A stretch of DNA of 64,000 nt, taken from positions 32,063,378 through 32,127,377 of the forward strand of contig OX359248.1 of the NCBI GenBank assembly GCA_947179485.1, in the 5' to 3' direction. The notes beneath the pieces are model-generated. The model saw nothing but the letters and a program-made list of their open reading frames with translations. It was not told the DNA's origin and made no database searches. Each line of letters opens with the position of its first letter. Position 1 is the stretch's first letter. This document shows positions 1 to 13,496 of this stretch, piece after piece. This DNA comes from Allacma fusca. Its lineage: Eukaryota; Arthropoda; Collembola; Symphypleona; Sminthuridae. The translations under genes and the position numbers were made by a program.

Positions 1-46
1 CTTTGACACTCACCATATATGTAGATATATGTATGTATTTAAATAG

Positions 47-157
47 GATAGCTTCCCAGCACGCTTTAAGGAATTCCATCTAGTGAACCAACCCTACATC
101 TTCAACCTGTTGTTTGCAGTGGTCAAGCCATTCTTGGAGGAAAAAATTCGCAATCGA
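47..157 (+). CDS. clavesin-like exon a
   Basis: 37 codons of CRAL-TRIO domain, phase 0 at both ends. The acceptor follows a short AT-rich tract (aaatag) and the donor is gtaagt. It contains the FPARFK...NQP motif typical of the second half of the lipid-binding fold. Confidence 0.85.
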
Positions 158-1325
158 GTAAGTAAAGTACCTATCTACACATATCCATATAATAAAAGTC
201 GTTCAGGCTAAAAGTTTATCTTTTATGGGTGGGTTGTGTGCGAGAAGAGGATTTAATTTTGACATGTTACAGATAACCGGCTATCGCTATCACAGAGCAG
301 CTATCACCAGATACAAATGTAAAACTGCACAGGGATAAATAGATATAGATATGTAGATAGAGCAAAGTCTACAAAAAAAAAAATTATTTGAGCAAGTTAC
401 ACAAAAATATTGATACAAAAAGATGAGCTCTTAGAAACGCGCATCTTATTTCGAGATTCAAATCTGTATAGATATACATAAGTAGATGTTTGTGAGTACA
501 TGTAGGGGTTATATGTATGTATGTAGGAGGTAGGCTGTTTCGATATAAATACATAGTATGTCACTATGCGGATGCAAAAACTCAAAATCAATAACAGATG
601 TTGAAAGCCTAGAGATTTTTTTTTTGCTAGACAAACAAGTAAATAATCCTGAATCCATTTATCTTTAAAAAGGATATTATTCGTTCTCATGAACAACCAA
701 ACCTTTGTTTACTGGAAACTCTCCAGCAGAAAAAAACATCAGATTTCAGTTTCGATGATAGCTTTTATCTAACTAGTTGGATTTCGATCGAGAAAATTCT
801 ATATAATATATAGCAAATGATATTATTCAAGACTCAATAGTGAGGAGGAGATGCCATAGAAAAAATAAATCAGGCCGACAGCAACTCAGGAGTAGCAGGA
901 TATCCTTCCATTTGTTTCTGCCGCTGTAAATGCCCTGCTATGTACATATAGATAGATATGTAAATACTATATTAGATCTACACTTACGTATTAGGTATCT
1001 CCACACACTGTATTCGTAGTAGAAGTATGTAGATGTGCCACCTACCCTCAACACATCCCTTCTAGTTATGGATGCACAGATAAAGAATAGATCTGAGAGA
1101 GAAAAGGAAAGCGAGCGACAAGGAAAGAGAGAAAGGAGAGAGGATAATGTATTGGAAATAAATCCAACATTTTTGTTCTTCTCCAGATACAATTCCATGG
1201 TTCGGATCTGGCCTCTCTGTACCGGTACATTAATCCCGAGATCCTACCTGAGAGTCTGGGCGGGAGCCTCTCACTCGATGATACTTTTATTAACAAGATG
1301 CTCCCTAGGAATGATCACTACAAAG
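47..1325 (+). CDS. clavesin-like CRAL-TRIO protein, C-terminal part (two exons)
   Basis: Partial gene; its 5' exons lie before the window. Exon 47-157 (phase 0 to 0, 37 codons) reads [16 protein letters not shown] and onwards, and exon 1187-1325 (46 codons plus 1 nt) reads [19 protein letters not shown] followed by ESLGG. This is the second half of a CRAL-TRIO lipid-binding domain, closest in my memory to clavesins and alpha-tocopherol-transfer-like proteins, which bind phosphoinositides or small lipophiles in the cytosol and on endosomal membranes. Both exons have AG acceptors and GT donors (gtaagt after 157, gtaagg after 1325). The domain ends with the second exon, so at most a short tail is missing. 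Reading through the last donor adds 16 residues and stops at 1372-1374; a downstream exon is equally possible. Family call is firm, subfamily less so. Confidence 0.85.
1187..1325 (+). CDS. clavesin-like exon b
   Basis: 46 codons plus one base. Acceptor ttctccag, donor gtaagg. It encodes the FHGSDLASL and [10 protein letters not shown] segments that close a CRAL-TRIO domain, then a polar tail ending NDHYK. Confidence 0.85.
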
Positions 1326-1498
1326 GTAAGGAAATGACCTTGTCGGTAGCCAATAAATTTACGCCTTCCCTTTAAAAAGTCTTGGGCGATAAGTATAAAA
1401 TACCATCTTCCCCACATACATACAAACATTAGTGCTTCAACCTTCAAATCCATATGCATTCTATAAATAAGAACTGTAGAAATTCCAAATCACACACA

Positions 1499-1502
<4 letters not shown>

Positions 1503-1538
<36 letters not shown>
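1503..1538. repeat. (CT)n microsatellite
   Basis: Uninterrupted CT dinucleotides, about 18 units, 180 bases after the last clavesin-like exon. Confidence 0.95.
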
Positions 1539-1540
<2 letters not shown>

Positions 1541-2240
1541 CCTCTCGCAATGAAACCCCAAGCTCCTGTAATAATGCCAACATTTTTCACTTAAACTCAT
1601 CGCAAAGGAAAGAAAATCCATTCCATTGGCAATTCCTTGGAAAAGACTGAATTTACAGTCTCGCCAACTCGTCTAAATCAGAGCTTTGGTTATCTATAGG
1701 AAATAAATTAATGCTCCCTTTACTCTTTGCATATAGCCAACAGGTCTGGCTAATATCATTAAAGATTAAGAAAATGCACTATCGACCAGATGAGAACAGT
1801 ATAGGAATTATGATTTGAGTCGGGACTGATCCCCGGTAATACAATCATTTCATAGGATATCGTGAGAAGAGTCCTTCTTAAACAAACCAAATGGAGAGTT
1901 TCCTTTTATAATGTAATCCCTAAAAGAAATATTGATTGGTTGACGGATTCTGTATGAAGTACTACAATATTTGAGATTCGGGAAAATCCAACATGGATCA
2001 TATCCTATCTGTTGAAGTTGACTTTTACTCTCCTCGTCCTTCTACTCCTTCAAGTGCGGGTATCATGTGTAACATGAGGCAAATCTGCAAAAGATCCCTC
2101 CAAATATAGAGCTCAAGGCTCAATCCTCCCATGACTTTTATCATCTCATCGTAAATACTTTTATTGCCTCGGAACCATATACAAACCAAGATGGTATATT
2201 ATTGTGAGAGAGAAAGAACATGAGTATCTGTATTCCACAG

Positions 2241-2278
2241 GAGAGAGAGAGGCAGAGAGAGAGAGAGAGAGAGAGAGG
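2241..2278. repeat. (GA)n microsatellite
   Basis: GA dinucleotides with a GGCAGA interruption. Confidence 0.95.
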
Positions 2279-5200
2279 CAGAGACTTTTTATATGTAGCT
2301 GCGAAAAAAGAGACAAAAAATTAAAAATTGTCTGGAGAAAAAAGCCCTCGAGTCGATACTATACAGTACACATCCCTGAGCTCTACGGCTCTACATATAC
2401 ATATAGAACACACATACAGTTTCATACTTTAAACATCCACACATACATACATCTAGTGTTACATGCATAAATAAACTCTGGGATACGTGTAAAAAAAGCA
2501 TAAAGGAAAGCTCACGAGATTGAGGGGGGGAAAGGCAAAAGTGCAATCCCTAATTTCACTTGAACTTCACAATCCTCAGAGTAAATATAAGGAATGAAGT
2601 AAATTGAAACCCACAGCAATAAATCCTAATACCATCTTATAAATCAAAAGGGATTTAGCATTATGGACAACAAATATTAGGTGAACCACTCTCCCATCCT
2701 GGGGATGCATACTATAAATAAATACGTTCTTTCCCACTATGCATCTAAATACATGACCTATCTCTCCCACCTAACCTCCGACAGCTGCCTTACCGAGGTA
2801 AAACAAAATGGAGAATACAAATACTATTGTGGCACGAACTCATGCATCAATTCTGTTCCCAAGCAAAACAATAAAATACAGTGAGGTACATACATACACT
2901 AAATCCAACTTACATGTGGGTACATAATTACTACAAGAAATTATTATAGGCACTCGTTCTAAGCTAGGAAAGATCCGGTAATCTTCAGAGCTCAAAGCTT
3001 TCGTAAGAGTAGGATCATTTCCGGGGTCACATAAATTATTATATACTTAAGATCCTCTCCGTGTAGACACACTCCGCAGTACTCTAGTCCTTCCCGAGAT
3101 TGAAATAATCAAATTTTTCCCTACAGGAATCTCTACACGCTTGTCTGCTTTTATCTTATAGGTGCTTCTTTCTAAGCAGAGTAAATGTAATCACGCTTAC
3201 AGCAATACAGACATGCTCATATGGCTCATTCAGACACACATCATTTTCAGTTTACTAAACCTTGATTTTGTATTAATATTAATTATAGATATGCTCAAAT
3301 TCGGATACTCCAAATCTTAAGTGAGAACGTCACCCGAAACGGTCTTGACACTTGTAATTAAGCACTTATCCATTCCAGCAGAGCCAGCTGGAATCTCCGT
3401 GAGTCCCATTCCTTTCCAGTTCGACAGTGTCAGCTACAACTTATTAGAGCTGACAAGACCTGACAGTAGCTATGAATCTAACCTTCCACTCAAAAAAACA
3501 ATGTACATACCTATAGGATACCTATCTATAGATAATGTGAGCAAGTTAAAATAATTTTAGAATCGTTTGTAATTATTATTTTGGATCACAAAAGGTCACT
3601 GACATATTTGTGACAGTGTCCTGACAACGACAACGCAGGCGTCATACATTCCGGTGATATACCAAAGTATTAAAAATACTTACTCTACCTATATGTATGT
3701 ATGTAATTACATATAAGGCAAAACAAGAAATAGTTATTTAAGATATGTTCCGCCAGATTTGTTAGCCAATTGTGAGTATATTCTTTATATGTGACTAATT
3801 CCTGGAAATCTTTATATCCTGTTAGCGTAATTATCTATCAGTAAATTAAAAAAAAAATCAAGTAAATATTAAATTCTTTGAGTACATCCTGTACTATATA
3901 TCTGTAATTATTTACGAGAAAAATTGAATAAAAACTTTGACGGTTGACTACAATATAGGAAGACAATATTGCAAGACATGCACTTAGGATCGGGGAAACT
4001 TCCACCCTTGATTTCCATTGGAGGATAATAAAAAAAAATCCGGGATTCTTGACCCGAATATTGAATTGTGGTTGAATTGATGACACACACGGAGCGACGG
4101 GTTCCAAAGCGTCCGGAATAATAAAGAATGTCATAATGTCATGCTCTGAACGTCTATCTAAATATTCACACAGAATAAGATTAAACACGTGACTAAACTT
4201 GATTTCACTATAGTAGAATGGAGAGTCCCCCATAAGAAAAATCAACCTTATATGAACAACATGCCCGTTACCCGCATATGTGTAATTATGTATGTATGTA
4301 TGTGGATCCTCCAACTCCAACAAATGCCCACATAAAGCCTTCCATAGAAGAGAACTTCCGTAGGAAAAAAAATCGATCTTTTCTGCATACACACGTGTAG
4401 TTTATAGATATCTAACTTACTATGTATAAAACGTCTAGGTACAGAAGCCATAGATACATGAAACTAGGAGTGAAAAGTTGTCCCAACCAACGACAACTAG
4501 CCTGCACTTAAGGAACTTGACGTGCTTGATAGACATAGACACTAAACATGTATCGTCTACTCTCACAAACGCCCATACCGATTCAAACCAATGAACCACA
4601 GACGCTCCCGTTATGTAAAACAAATTTTTCTTGAGATTTTTTTTTTATCTTACAAAACATACACACAAAATCTACAGACCTTCAATTCCTACCAAAGAAT
4701 ATACAGTACATGCACCAGGAAGAAAAAGAAGAAGAAGAAGTAGAAGAAGCGTCTCAAGACTCGACGACAGTCATCCAGTTCATAGTCAGAGACTTTAAAT
4801 CAGTCATTTTATTGTTCCCACTGGTGACACCATATTGGTAAATTTTTTATTCAAGTTATATACCCCTCCAATCATGCTCTATCCAATCCTGAAAATATCT
4901 ACCACAGAAGACTCCTCCAGCCGCACATAGTAACAATAAACTTGAGGGAAAAGAACTCAGAAAGAAGTATACTGATATGACAGAAAAAAAGGTTCCTAAC
5001 CGATTCTTTTACAATCAGTCTTGTACTAATAATACAACCACAACCCCACATATACCACACTGCATGGAGTCATAATATTCGAGGTAGTATCTAAAATAAC
5101 GGGGAAAAACTTTCTCCCAATGAAGGACAACATGAGAAATGTGTAGATGTATAAAAATATATAAAACATATGGGAAACCATGGATACTACATTTCCCTTC

Positions 5201-6246
5201 TGACGACAAGCATAATACTTAACATATGCATTAGTCCTAAGGGCTTGGGAAAGTATACTTGAAATAACTGTTAGATCTTGAACAAGTTTACATATTTGTG
5301 TAATACTTTCGATGGTGAATAAAATGGCTGGGAGCACACTACAAGATATATACATACATACATATATATATATCCATATGCTATGCTCCTTGAGCATGCA
5401 CATAACTATATGTACATGGAATGGAAGACCCCCCCAAAAAAAGAGCTACGTGTACAAAGCCTCCGAGTCATTCTTCCTTTTTCTTGAGACTTTGCATGGC
5501 AACGGTAAAATATATGAGTAGTATATGTAAATAGTTATGTACTTGTAAGGGGAAGTTTCACTCCTGTTCCTTTCCTTGGAACATCCTTTCAAGTAGAATC
5601 TATATATAAGTAAATACATAAGTTGCATAGGGGGAGAGAAAAAGCAGAGCAATTCTGGACGTGATCACTCCATTCCCTGATCTAGTACAGGGATATAGTA
5701 TGAGGGAGGAAAGGAAACCCTGTACATATGACTGCCGAACCTGAGAGTACTTTCCCTCCTACTAAATTCATAAGTACCGTACTTCTATTATCAAGTCTCT
5801 ATGGCGCATTATTTAATGAAGCATTTTATATTTATTTCTTGTCTACCTCTTCGTCCCTGCCTGAGTATGAAGTCTCCAGTCTCCATGCGTACAAGAATAG
5901 TCATAGTAATAATAATTATATCAATGCGCTACGTCCCAGTGTCTATACAATACAGGTCCAAGATAATAAAAACCCTTAAGGAATATTGGATTTGATAACA
6001 TGCTATAAATCCGAAGACGAGACTCCACGAAAGGAAAGGGGAAAAAAACCTTTAGGAATGCAAGAGAACTCGTGAATATTACTTTCCCCCTTATGACATA
6101 CATAAATAAATAGGAGGGTATAAATTAAAGGCGATTTCTCTAATGGAAACGAAAATCATAACAGTACGGACATTAACGTATGCAAGGGCGTATGCATGGA
6201 AGTAGTAAATAGTGAGATAAAATTGGTTATAGTCTTGCTAAATATA

Positions 6247-6320
6247 AAGAGAGTGAAAGAGAGAGAGAGTGAGAGAGTGAGAGAGAGAGAGGGAGAGAGG
6301 GAGGGAGAGAGAGAGAGAGA
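6247..6320. repeat. interrupted (GA)n tract
   Basis: About 75 bases of purine-only GA repeat broken by GTGA and GGGA variants. It creates spurious open frames on both strands. Confidence 0.95.
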
Positions 6321-6818
6321 AATACATAGTAGCCCGAACTTCATTTTATCCTCATTAAGGCCAGTCATAGACTTCAGAGCAATTTTCTCCTGAGACTGAG
6401 ATGCAGTCATGAATATTTAATTCCTTATAAGATACTTCCACTTATCGGATATGGATGTATATACCTTCAAAGATCCTACATGCATCTTCTGGACGTAGCC
6501 CCCAGTTTGCATACAGATTTCTATGAGAACTTAACTCCCGTCTTTGTAAATTGTGTAATCCCGAAGCCACATATACAGATCCGACCTTGATTTATGCATT
6601 TGTACTGCTCAGCCTTATCACATTAATGGTAGCCAGAACTTAATAATGATACAATGAAATGGCATAGGCCTCTCCCAGCCTCAAGTATAAGTATCTATAT
6701 ACATAATTATATTTATTATCAAAATATATGACACCAGTAGTCTCCGTGCTCTCGATCTTCTCCGTCTTTATAGAATTGTGGTACAGCTCCGAGAAATAAT
6801 GCATAGGAGGCGGAAGAA

Positions 6819-6837
6819 AGAGAGAGAGAGAGAGCGG

Positions 6838-6874
<37 letters not shown>
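6819..6874. repeat. (GA)n microsatellite
   Basis: GA dinucleotides with one GCGGGGG interruption. Confidence 0.95.
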
Positions 6875-6879
<5 letters not shown>

Positions 6880-7116
6880 TTCTGAAACTTTTACTAGTTC
6901 GAGTACTAGACCAGGAATTACAAACATAAGTTCAAATTTCCATTCCTCCTTGCTTATTGCCACTAGTACTTGCTCTTAATGCAGATAAATTATCTCCTCA
7001 ATGTCCTTCCAGTGTACAAATACCTCAAATGCACAATTCCAAATGAACTCTTGTTAAATTATTTACTGTCATATAAGTATAACCATGTAACTAGACAATT
7101 TCAAGCAATTCTCATC

Positions 7117-7118
<2 letters not shown>

Positions 7119-7147
<29 letters not shown>
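7119..7147. repeat. (CT)n microsatellite
   Basis: About 14 CT units, in opposite orientation to the GA tract 250 bases upstream. Confidence 0.95.
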
Positions 7148-7151
<4 letters not shown>

Positions 7152-7822
7152 CATTTCAAGAATTAAATTACGTTTGGAAAAGTGAAGTTGAAGCTAATAT
7201 AAGACCAGCACTTTACAAACACACTAAATTATAGGAACTATTAGTAACGTTACGTTTCGAAACGAATGGGTTCATGTTTACTGACAAAATATTTGCAAAA
7301 TAATAATTATTTGATACACGGGAGAAAATAGGTAATGTAAATAATCCAAAATTCTTGTGAAAGGAATTGTGAAATATAAACTACTATGTAAATACTATTT
7401 TGTAATAATATAGATATATATAATTATATACCCTATATGTATATACCTGCACGTGCATACACAAGTCCAGAAAAATGAGGACAAAATTCCGAAGGCCACG
7501 AGAAGTTGAAAGCCTGTAGGAAAACAGGAGCTGGGCAATATAACAATGTATTGAAAATAGCGGGAAAGGACGGGATGATAAAGTAACTTCAGGAGCAAAA
7601 GTGAATGTATCTATGTAGATACAAGAAAAGAATGAAAACTCGCCGAAAAAGTCGATTGACTTGCATAACATGAGGAAAATGAAAGACGATCAGGTTGAAT
7701 GCAAGGTAGCTCATGTATATGTATACAGATTGATAGAAATTGATGGGATGAAGAAGAGCCATCGGCAGAGGCAAGATGCTGGGGAGTTCAGAACCAAGAA
7801 AAAACCAACAGAAAAAATCACA

Positions 7823-7890
7823 AGAGAGAGAGAGAGAACTGAAAGAGTGAGAGCGAAAGAGAGAGAGCGAAAAAGAGAGAGAGAGAGAGA
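7823..7890. repeat. interrupted (GA)n tract
   Basis: Purine-rich GA repeat with AACTGAAAG and GCGAAA interruptions. Confidence 0.9.
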
Positions 7891-10097
7891 GTGGAAAGAG
7901 AAGAAAATGCAAGTCAAGTACTAACGAACCATTACTGAACCACTTCTTGGTGTATAAATACCCCAGCGTACATATGTATGCATGTATACATCCTACCCTA
8001 AATATTAGTCTCACAGACTCTTTTCAAGGGAAATTCTCTCCAAAGAGATATCTATAGATATATAGATATAGGAATTATAGTGAGCATGGGAGTACATGCA
8101 TATGTATATATGCATGCATGTACAGAAGCTAAAAAAGAAGATTCGGCTCTTACTTGGGAAATTTCTCCAGCGCAGACAACTACACAACGACGAGGCACAC
8201 TATGAAGACCAGGAGAAGAACCAAGGGACAGACAGCTATAAGGCTATTACTTTTACACTAGTGCTTCCATTCTGTCTCAATCCCAGCACAACTCCCGAGG
8301 ATCTCAATTCTCAAACGAGTCCAATTTTAAACCAACTGACTGACATAACCCCGCTACATTTTAGGCTCCTGCCTCCAATCTTACAATATTAGGTTAAGCC
8401 TCCTTTTAAAACCGACCTTGCCTTTCAACACTGCTCCTCCAACTAATATAAAGAGTGAGCGAGTAGAGCAATGCGGGTGGACGCGAGGAAAATATTTTCC
8501 CCAAATTCGACTACCTATATAAGCTATGTATATCACCTCTGCATCAAAAACTTGCAGAGTTACCAAAAAATCTCTCGGTGCATTTCATACACTTACCCAG
8601 GTATCTACCTATAGCTAGATACATACTTACAATATTAAATTCACCAATGCACACATCTGTACATGCTTACACTTGAGAGCCCTCCTCAATGCACCCGAAG
8701 TTATACAGTCGTACAAAAACATTTTTAGTCAAAGAGCTCCATGCATATACATATACATAATTACACATATATAGAGTCCCACACTTTAAAAACCACTCTG
8801 GAATTTCTTTTCATATCTGTAACAATTACACAGTTATATTAATCCAGCCAAAGGAAATTATTTCAAAAAAATGAAACTTTTACATTTACCCTATCTTTAT
8901 ACACATTTTGCTGAAGAAAAAACGCAACCTATCTCAAGTATTTTATTATTACCACACCGACAACTCTCTCACATAAAATTCTAAAATTCCACACTTAAAT
9001 TTAAGATTCCGTGTAACTACATGCTCCTCAACATTTCCCCATATGGTCCAATGTACCAGCTAACGAGCTATTTCAATTCCCAAAAGGTAGGACCAAATCC
9101 CTGAACCACTTTACAATCTCATGAAAGGCAATTATTATCTCCCTGACAGAGCGAAACCTACGAGTGAAATCTCATCCGGTACATTCATAAATTTAAACCA
9201 AGCAAAAATGGTGGTTCCTTCGAGAAAACGACTTTCACTCTACTCCTGTACCTATATGCCTACATATACCGTGTCTCTATAAAAAAAAATTGGGTCCCAC
9301 GTACATACATAATTACAGATACATGTGGGTGCGTATAATTTCATCCGTCTAAATACATACGTACATATATGTACAGGTATAGATAATATAATTACATGTA
9401 TAGAAATTTCTGCCACACAAAGAAAAAAAAATCCATTCGGACTTCGGACTTCGGACCCATATGAAAATTCCCGAAACCACTAATAAACTCCCAATGCCAT
9501 GACTTCTCCTGTCTACCCAAGGTTGATGGTCGTAATGCAGTTAAACTCATTTAAATTTCGGATAGGTCCTGCAGGTTATGTAATATATAGACAGATCCAG
9601 TTATTTACCCCGCAACGATCGCATGCCCCTATAAATAAACCTGTTTTGCATGAGACAATCCAACCTAACCCTATAGGAACCGTAGCTCCACCAACCAAAT
9701 TTGACTGCAGGGGCCGGAGAAACTAGCAAATCCCCTTAAAATGTGCACATTGAAATTTAATTAATTACTCACTGCATCTCAGTAACAGGGGAAACTTCGT
9801 AATTAAATTAAAAATGATAAAAACCAAAACATGCCTGAGGAGATTAAGATGCTTGTAGAGGAAATCAAAGCATTATAACATTGTAGAACGACAGTAATTA
9901 TTCTTAATCATGGGAAGTAATTCACTTTGTATAAGTAATTATTATAGAATGACTATGACTACATATGGATATACCCCAGAAGCACGGAAATGTTATGGGA
10001 GTACTGGAGAGTAATTATTACTGAGGTAGGCTTTGTTATCTAATGGTACATTACTAGTGATTCCAATGACTCCAAGCAACGTATCGGTTTGAATGCT

Positions 10098-10100
<3 letters not shown>

Positions 10101-10135
<35 letters not shown>
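10101..10135. repeat. (GA)n microsatellite
   Basis: About 17 uninterrupted GA units. Confidence 0.95.
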
Positions 10136-10137
<2 letters not shown>

Positions 10138-10465
10138 AAATCTGTGGATAGCTACGTACTGGGAGGTTTTTTAAAAGGAGAAAGTCGTTACTCGCAACTG
10201 GTAACACATACCCTATGTACGGGGCCTGTATACATATCTAGTATATATATCTAATTATATATGTGGCACATTGGAAAATATCTATACAGTTTCACGGATA
10301 TGATATTGGTAGGATTTTGCCGGGATGGTAAAAGTGAGTGAGAGCTAAAAAGAGAGAAAGAGGGAGAAATTTTAGGGAAAGCGGTATGCTTTCACAACCC
10401 CAGCTCCTACTACTTCTGCTCCCAGTTGCCTTTTCCTCGCTCAAACTCTATACTGCAGGGAGGGA

Positions 10466-10467
10466 GA

Positions 10468-10501
<34 letters not shown>
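10466..10501. repeat. (GA)n microsatellite
   Basis: GA units after an imperfect GGGAGAAAGAGAAA lead-in. Confidence 0.9.
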
Positions 10502-10881
10502 ACGACGGACTTTGAGTACCTATATGTAGATATGGGACTCTGTCAGTAGTGTGGGAAAACTGAGAACGAGAAAGGCTCCTGTGAAAGTCAAGTCAGAGAA
10601 AATGAGAAAGGAAAGGACCGCAACTGGGTATTGATCGGAGAGCACACCAACCAACTCTCCTTACACTTGGAGCCACGCCGAAAAACTACATGCAGCCAGC
10701 CCCATACTTATAGTATTTATCCCTATGTAGACCCAAAATCCCTTACAATCTATCCCTACAAACTACACATGCCAACTATCAAATTTATATATAGGAATAC
10801 TAAAAACCAATCTATTCCTTATGTATACGTACTTCGGTATGTACTGTCCCATATGTAATTCAAAAACTTAAACACATACAT

Positions 10882-10888
10882 ACACACA

Positions 10889-10926
<38 letters not shown>
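10882..10926. repeat. (CA)n microsatellite
   Basis: About 20 CA units with one AA interruption. Confidence 0.95.
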
Positions 10927-10929
<3 letters not shown>

Positions 10930-11260
10930 TAAACATTGAAACACTTGGTGCTCATACTTACATTCGTCATGCACTAGTCACATACTGGGCCTGGATTTGT
11001 CTATACGATTCTATATGTCATCATGACCCTATTACACAGAAGACATACACTTTTTTTCTATGCACTGTAAGTGTTCATAACCACCCTGCTCAGCTCCCTC
11101 CTATCCTCAGAGTCTCTACAGTACACTTCTGCACATACATATCCAGAGGTGTTACACGTATTCATGTTCCTACAGAGAGCTGTTCCCTTGTCGTTCCTGG
11201 CTTCGTCTCTTCCTATAACTCTCTGAAAGTTGTATGGCTCAGGCTTGGGGACAGAATTGC

Positions 11261-11279
11261 GCCGCCGCGCCCGCCGCCA
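11261..11279. other. GC-rich patch beside a CT tract
   Basis: A short run made of GCCGCCGCGCC and CCGCCGCC in otherwise AT-rich DNA, immediately followed by a CT tract (11281-11314). It could mark a promoter region, but no transcription start can be seen from sequence alone. Confidence 0.4.
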
Positions 11280-11280
11280 A

Positions 11281-11314
11281 CTCTCTCTCTCTCTCTCTCT
11301 CCCTCTCTCTCTCT
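11281..11314. repeat. (CT)n microsatellite
   Basis: CT units with one CCCT interruption. Confidence 0.95.
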
Positions 11315-11941
11315 CTTCTCCTTTCTATCCTTGCAGATCCGGATCAGCATTCAACATAGAACAGAGCTGCATGTCCGTAGAGTGAGAACTGTGTGCGGAA
11401 AGAACAGCCTATGTTGTATCTATAGTTTACTTCCCAAACTACATCTACATATTCCTTGGGTACGCTCAATGAGGAACAGAGACTCCGTCATAGCCACACT
11501 ATAGTAGTTTCCATACACAATACCCTGTTAATGCACACTGAGTTTCCCACACTGAGCCCAATGTAGACCCATACATAGCACATCCACTGGCTTTGTACCT
11601 ACATATATCTGGTTTCAGAAGGAAAGCTCCTCCAATGCACTCTTTCGTATACACATCTCAAACGCAGGCCCATGTATTTTAAAGGTATGCATCTCAAATA
11701 TTATACTTTATACATGCAGACACATACAGAACTGCACGGGAAGAAAAAAAAAGATTTATAAGGCTATTCTATAATTACATACATACCTCCATCCTTCCCA
11801 AAAGCCTGCTGAGGAATACATACGCATAGTAGGGAAAACTCCACCACATTTTGGATGCATACTCCACATCCCAGTACGAATACCAACGACTACACAAGCT
11901 TATGTGTAAGCAGTATGTACAAACATTGGGTATATGGCCCA

Positions 11942-11942
<1 letters not shown>

Positions 11943-11978
<36 letters not shown>

Positions 11979-11980
11979 AG
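11943..11980. repeat. (GA)n microsatellite, left partner of an inverted pair
   Basis: GA units with one AAAG interruption. An antiparallel CT tract lies about 200 bases downstream at 12184-12213, so the two could pair in RNA or single-stranded DNA. Confidence 0.9.
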
Positions 11981-12179
11981 AGAGGAGCATAGCACGTGTT
12001 TATACAGCTCGTACATTCCGAATGTTGGGATACAGAATACGAGAAGCACGAGCGAGTGTGCCCGCATATTCCGAGGATATATTTGAGCTGTTGAGAATCC
12101 TCCGAGCTAGCAGTGTGTGAGCGAGTGCTCTCATCGTGTGTATTACTCTTACCCGTTTCACCCGAGAGAGCGTCTGGTC

Positions 12180-12183
<4 letters not shown>

Positions 12184-12213
<30 letters not shown>
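12184..12213. repeat. (CT)n microsatellite, right partner of an inverted pair
   Basis: 15 uninterrupted CT units, complementary to the GA tract at 11943-11980. Confidence 0.95.
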
Positions 12214-12216
<3 letters not shown>

Positions 12217-13475
12217 CACGTAGTCTATATACAGTTGGTATTGGACCGTGCTTTCGATTACTCCTTACAAACCCCTCACCTCCCCCCGTGCCTCATCAAC
12301 AAATTCCAGTTACTTTCCCCAATATTCAAATTTTTCGCCGCTACATCATCTACTAATATCATTGTGAAAATTCTTCCCTTTATCCAAGGAAAAATTTGTG
12401 TGTGTGTATGTGTACACCCGTCAACTGACAAGGTCTTGCTGTCAAAGTCCTCCATGCTTAATCAAGAGCTGGGAATCAGAAGATCAAGAGGAAAAGTTCA
12501 AGTGATGATTCAAGAGTTGATTTTAAAGAAAATCTATTATTTAAAAAAATTGTGCTGAGATTGTGTTGTTGATAAAAATAAAAAAAAAAGAAGGCGAGAA
12601 AAAAAATATATCCACGTGAAAGTGACGCTATACTGTTACAACTTCTTGGGAAAACAACAAGGGGGAAAAATTCCGAGGGATTTCAATATAAGTACGAGAG
12701 TAGTGAAGCAGTGACTACAGTTTAGGGAAGTGAGGATTTTTTCTTTCAGAAAATCCACAATAAAGCCAACTTTTTCCTCCTCCGGACGATCTCGCCGATG
12801 GCTCCCTTTCCACCCGGAACACTATCATCAGCAGTGGAAGTAGTGGAAGAGGGAGTAGGAAAAGAAACTTCGGGTCTGAGGAGAGAAGCCCAGCAGACCA
12901 GCAAAAGAACAAGAACGGATGGACATGAACAAGGTTTGCCAGCTCAATTTTCTCTTGTTCCTCTCTTCCTTCCATTTCATAATAGTAGATACCTCACGCT
13001 ACTACTGTAGTACATACATATACATACATACGTACATCCAAAAGGAAGGGTGTACGGTAAAATAAAATACCAGAGTATCTTCTCCTCCGTGAAAATTCAC
13101 ACGTCAGAATCAAATGCTCCATCAAGTGGGACGACTATAGCGATTCATTCTAATCATGCAAGTGCTGGACAACAGACAACAGCCATAAGTATTGGAAACA
13201 AGCACCCAAATAAATACAGAGAAGATAAAACATGTAATAATTACACAGTTACTTAATAAATAGGGGATTTATTCAGAAATAACGTCCAACCTGACACAGT
13301 GAATTCCTCCCTTCCTCCCGCAAGTATACACAGATAATTACTATAAAATAGTTCAAACTGTAAATCATTAAACTCTAGAGAGAGAGTTAGGAATCTGTTG
13401 TTCCTATTTTCTTTTTGTGTGTGTGTACAAATTGGTGTTGTTATCAATGACTCACTGTGACTCAAGAGGACACAT

Positions 13476-13496
13476 GCACACACACACACACACACA
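13476..13496. repeat. (CA)n microsatellite
   Basis: About ten CA units; a short TG run lies about 60 bases upstream. Confidence 0.9.

Noticed and set aside
7589-8014. 141-codon minus-strand frame
   Set aside because: Driven by a GA/CT microsatellite; residues are Ser/Leu/Phe repeats without homology.
8180-8265. Possible last exon of the clavesin-like gene
   Set aside because: A phase-correct acceptor exists, but the 27-residue product is not conserved-looking.
12117-12558. Overlapping plus-strand frames of 79 and 140 codons
   Set aside because: Begin in a CT microsatellite and lack splice-consistent neighbours or known motifs.
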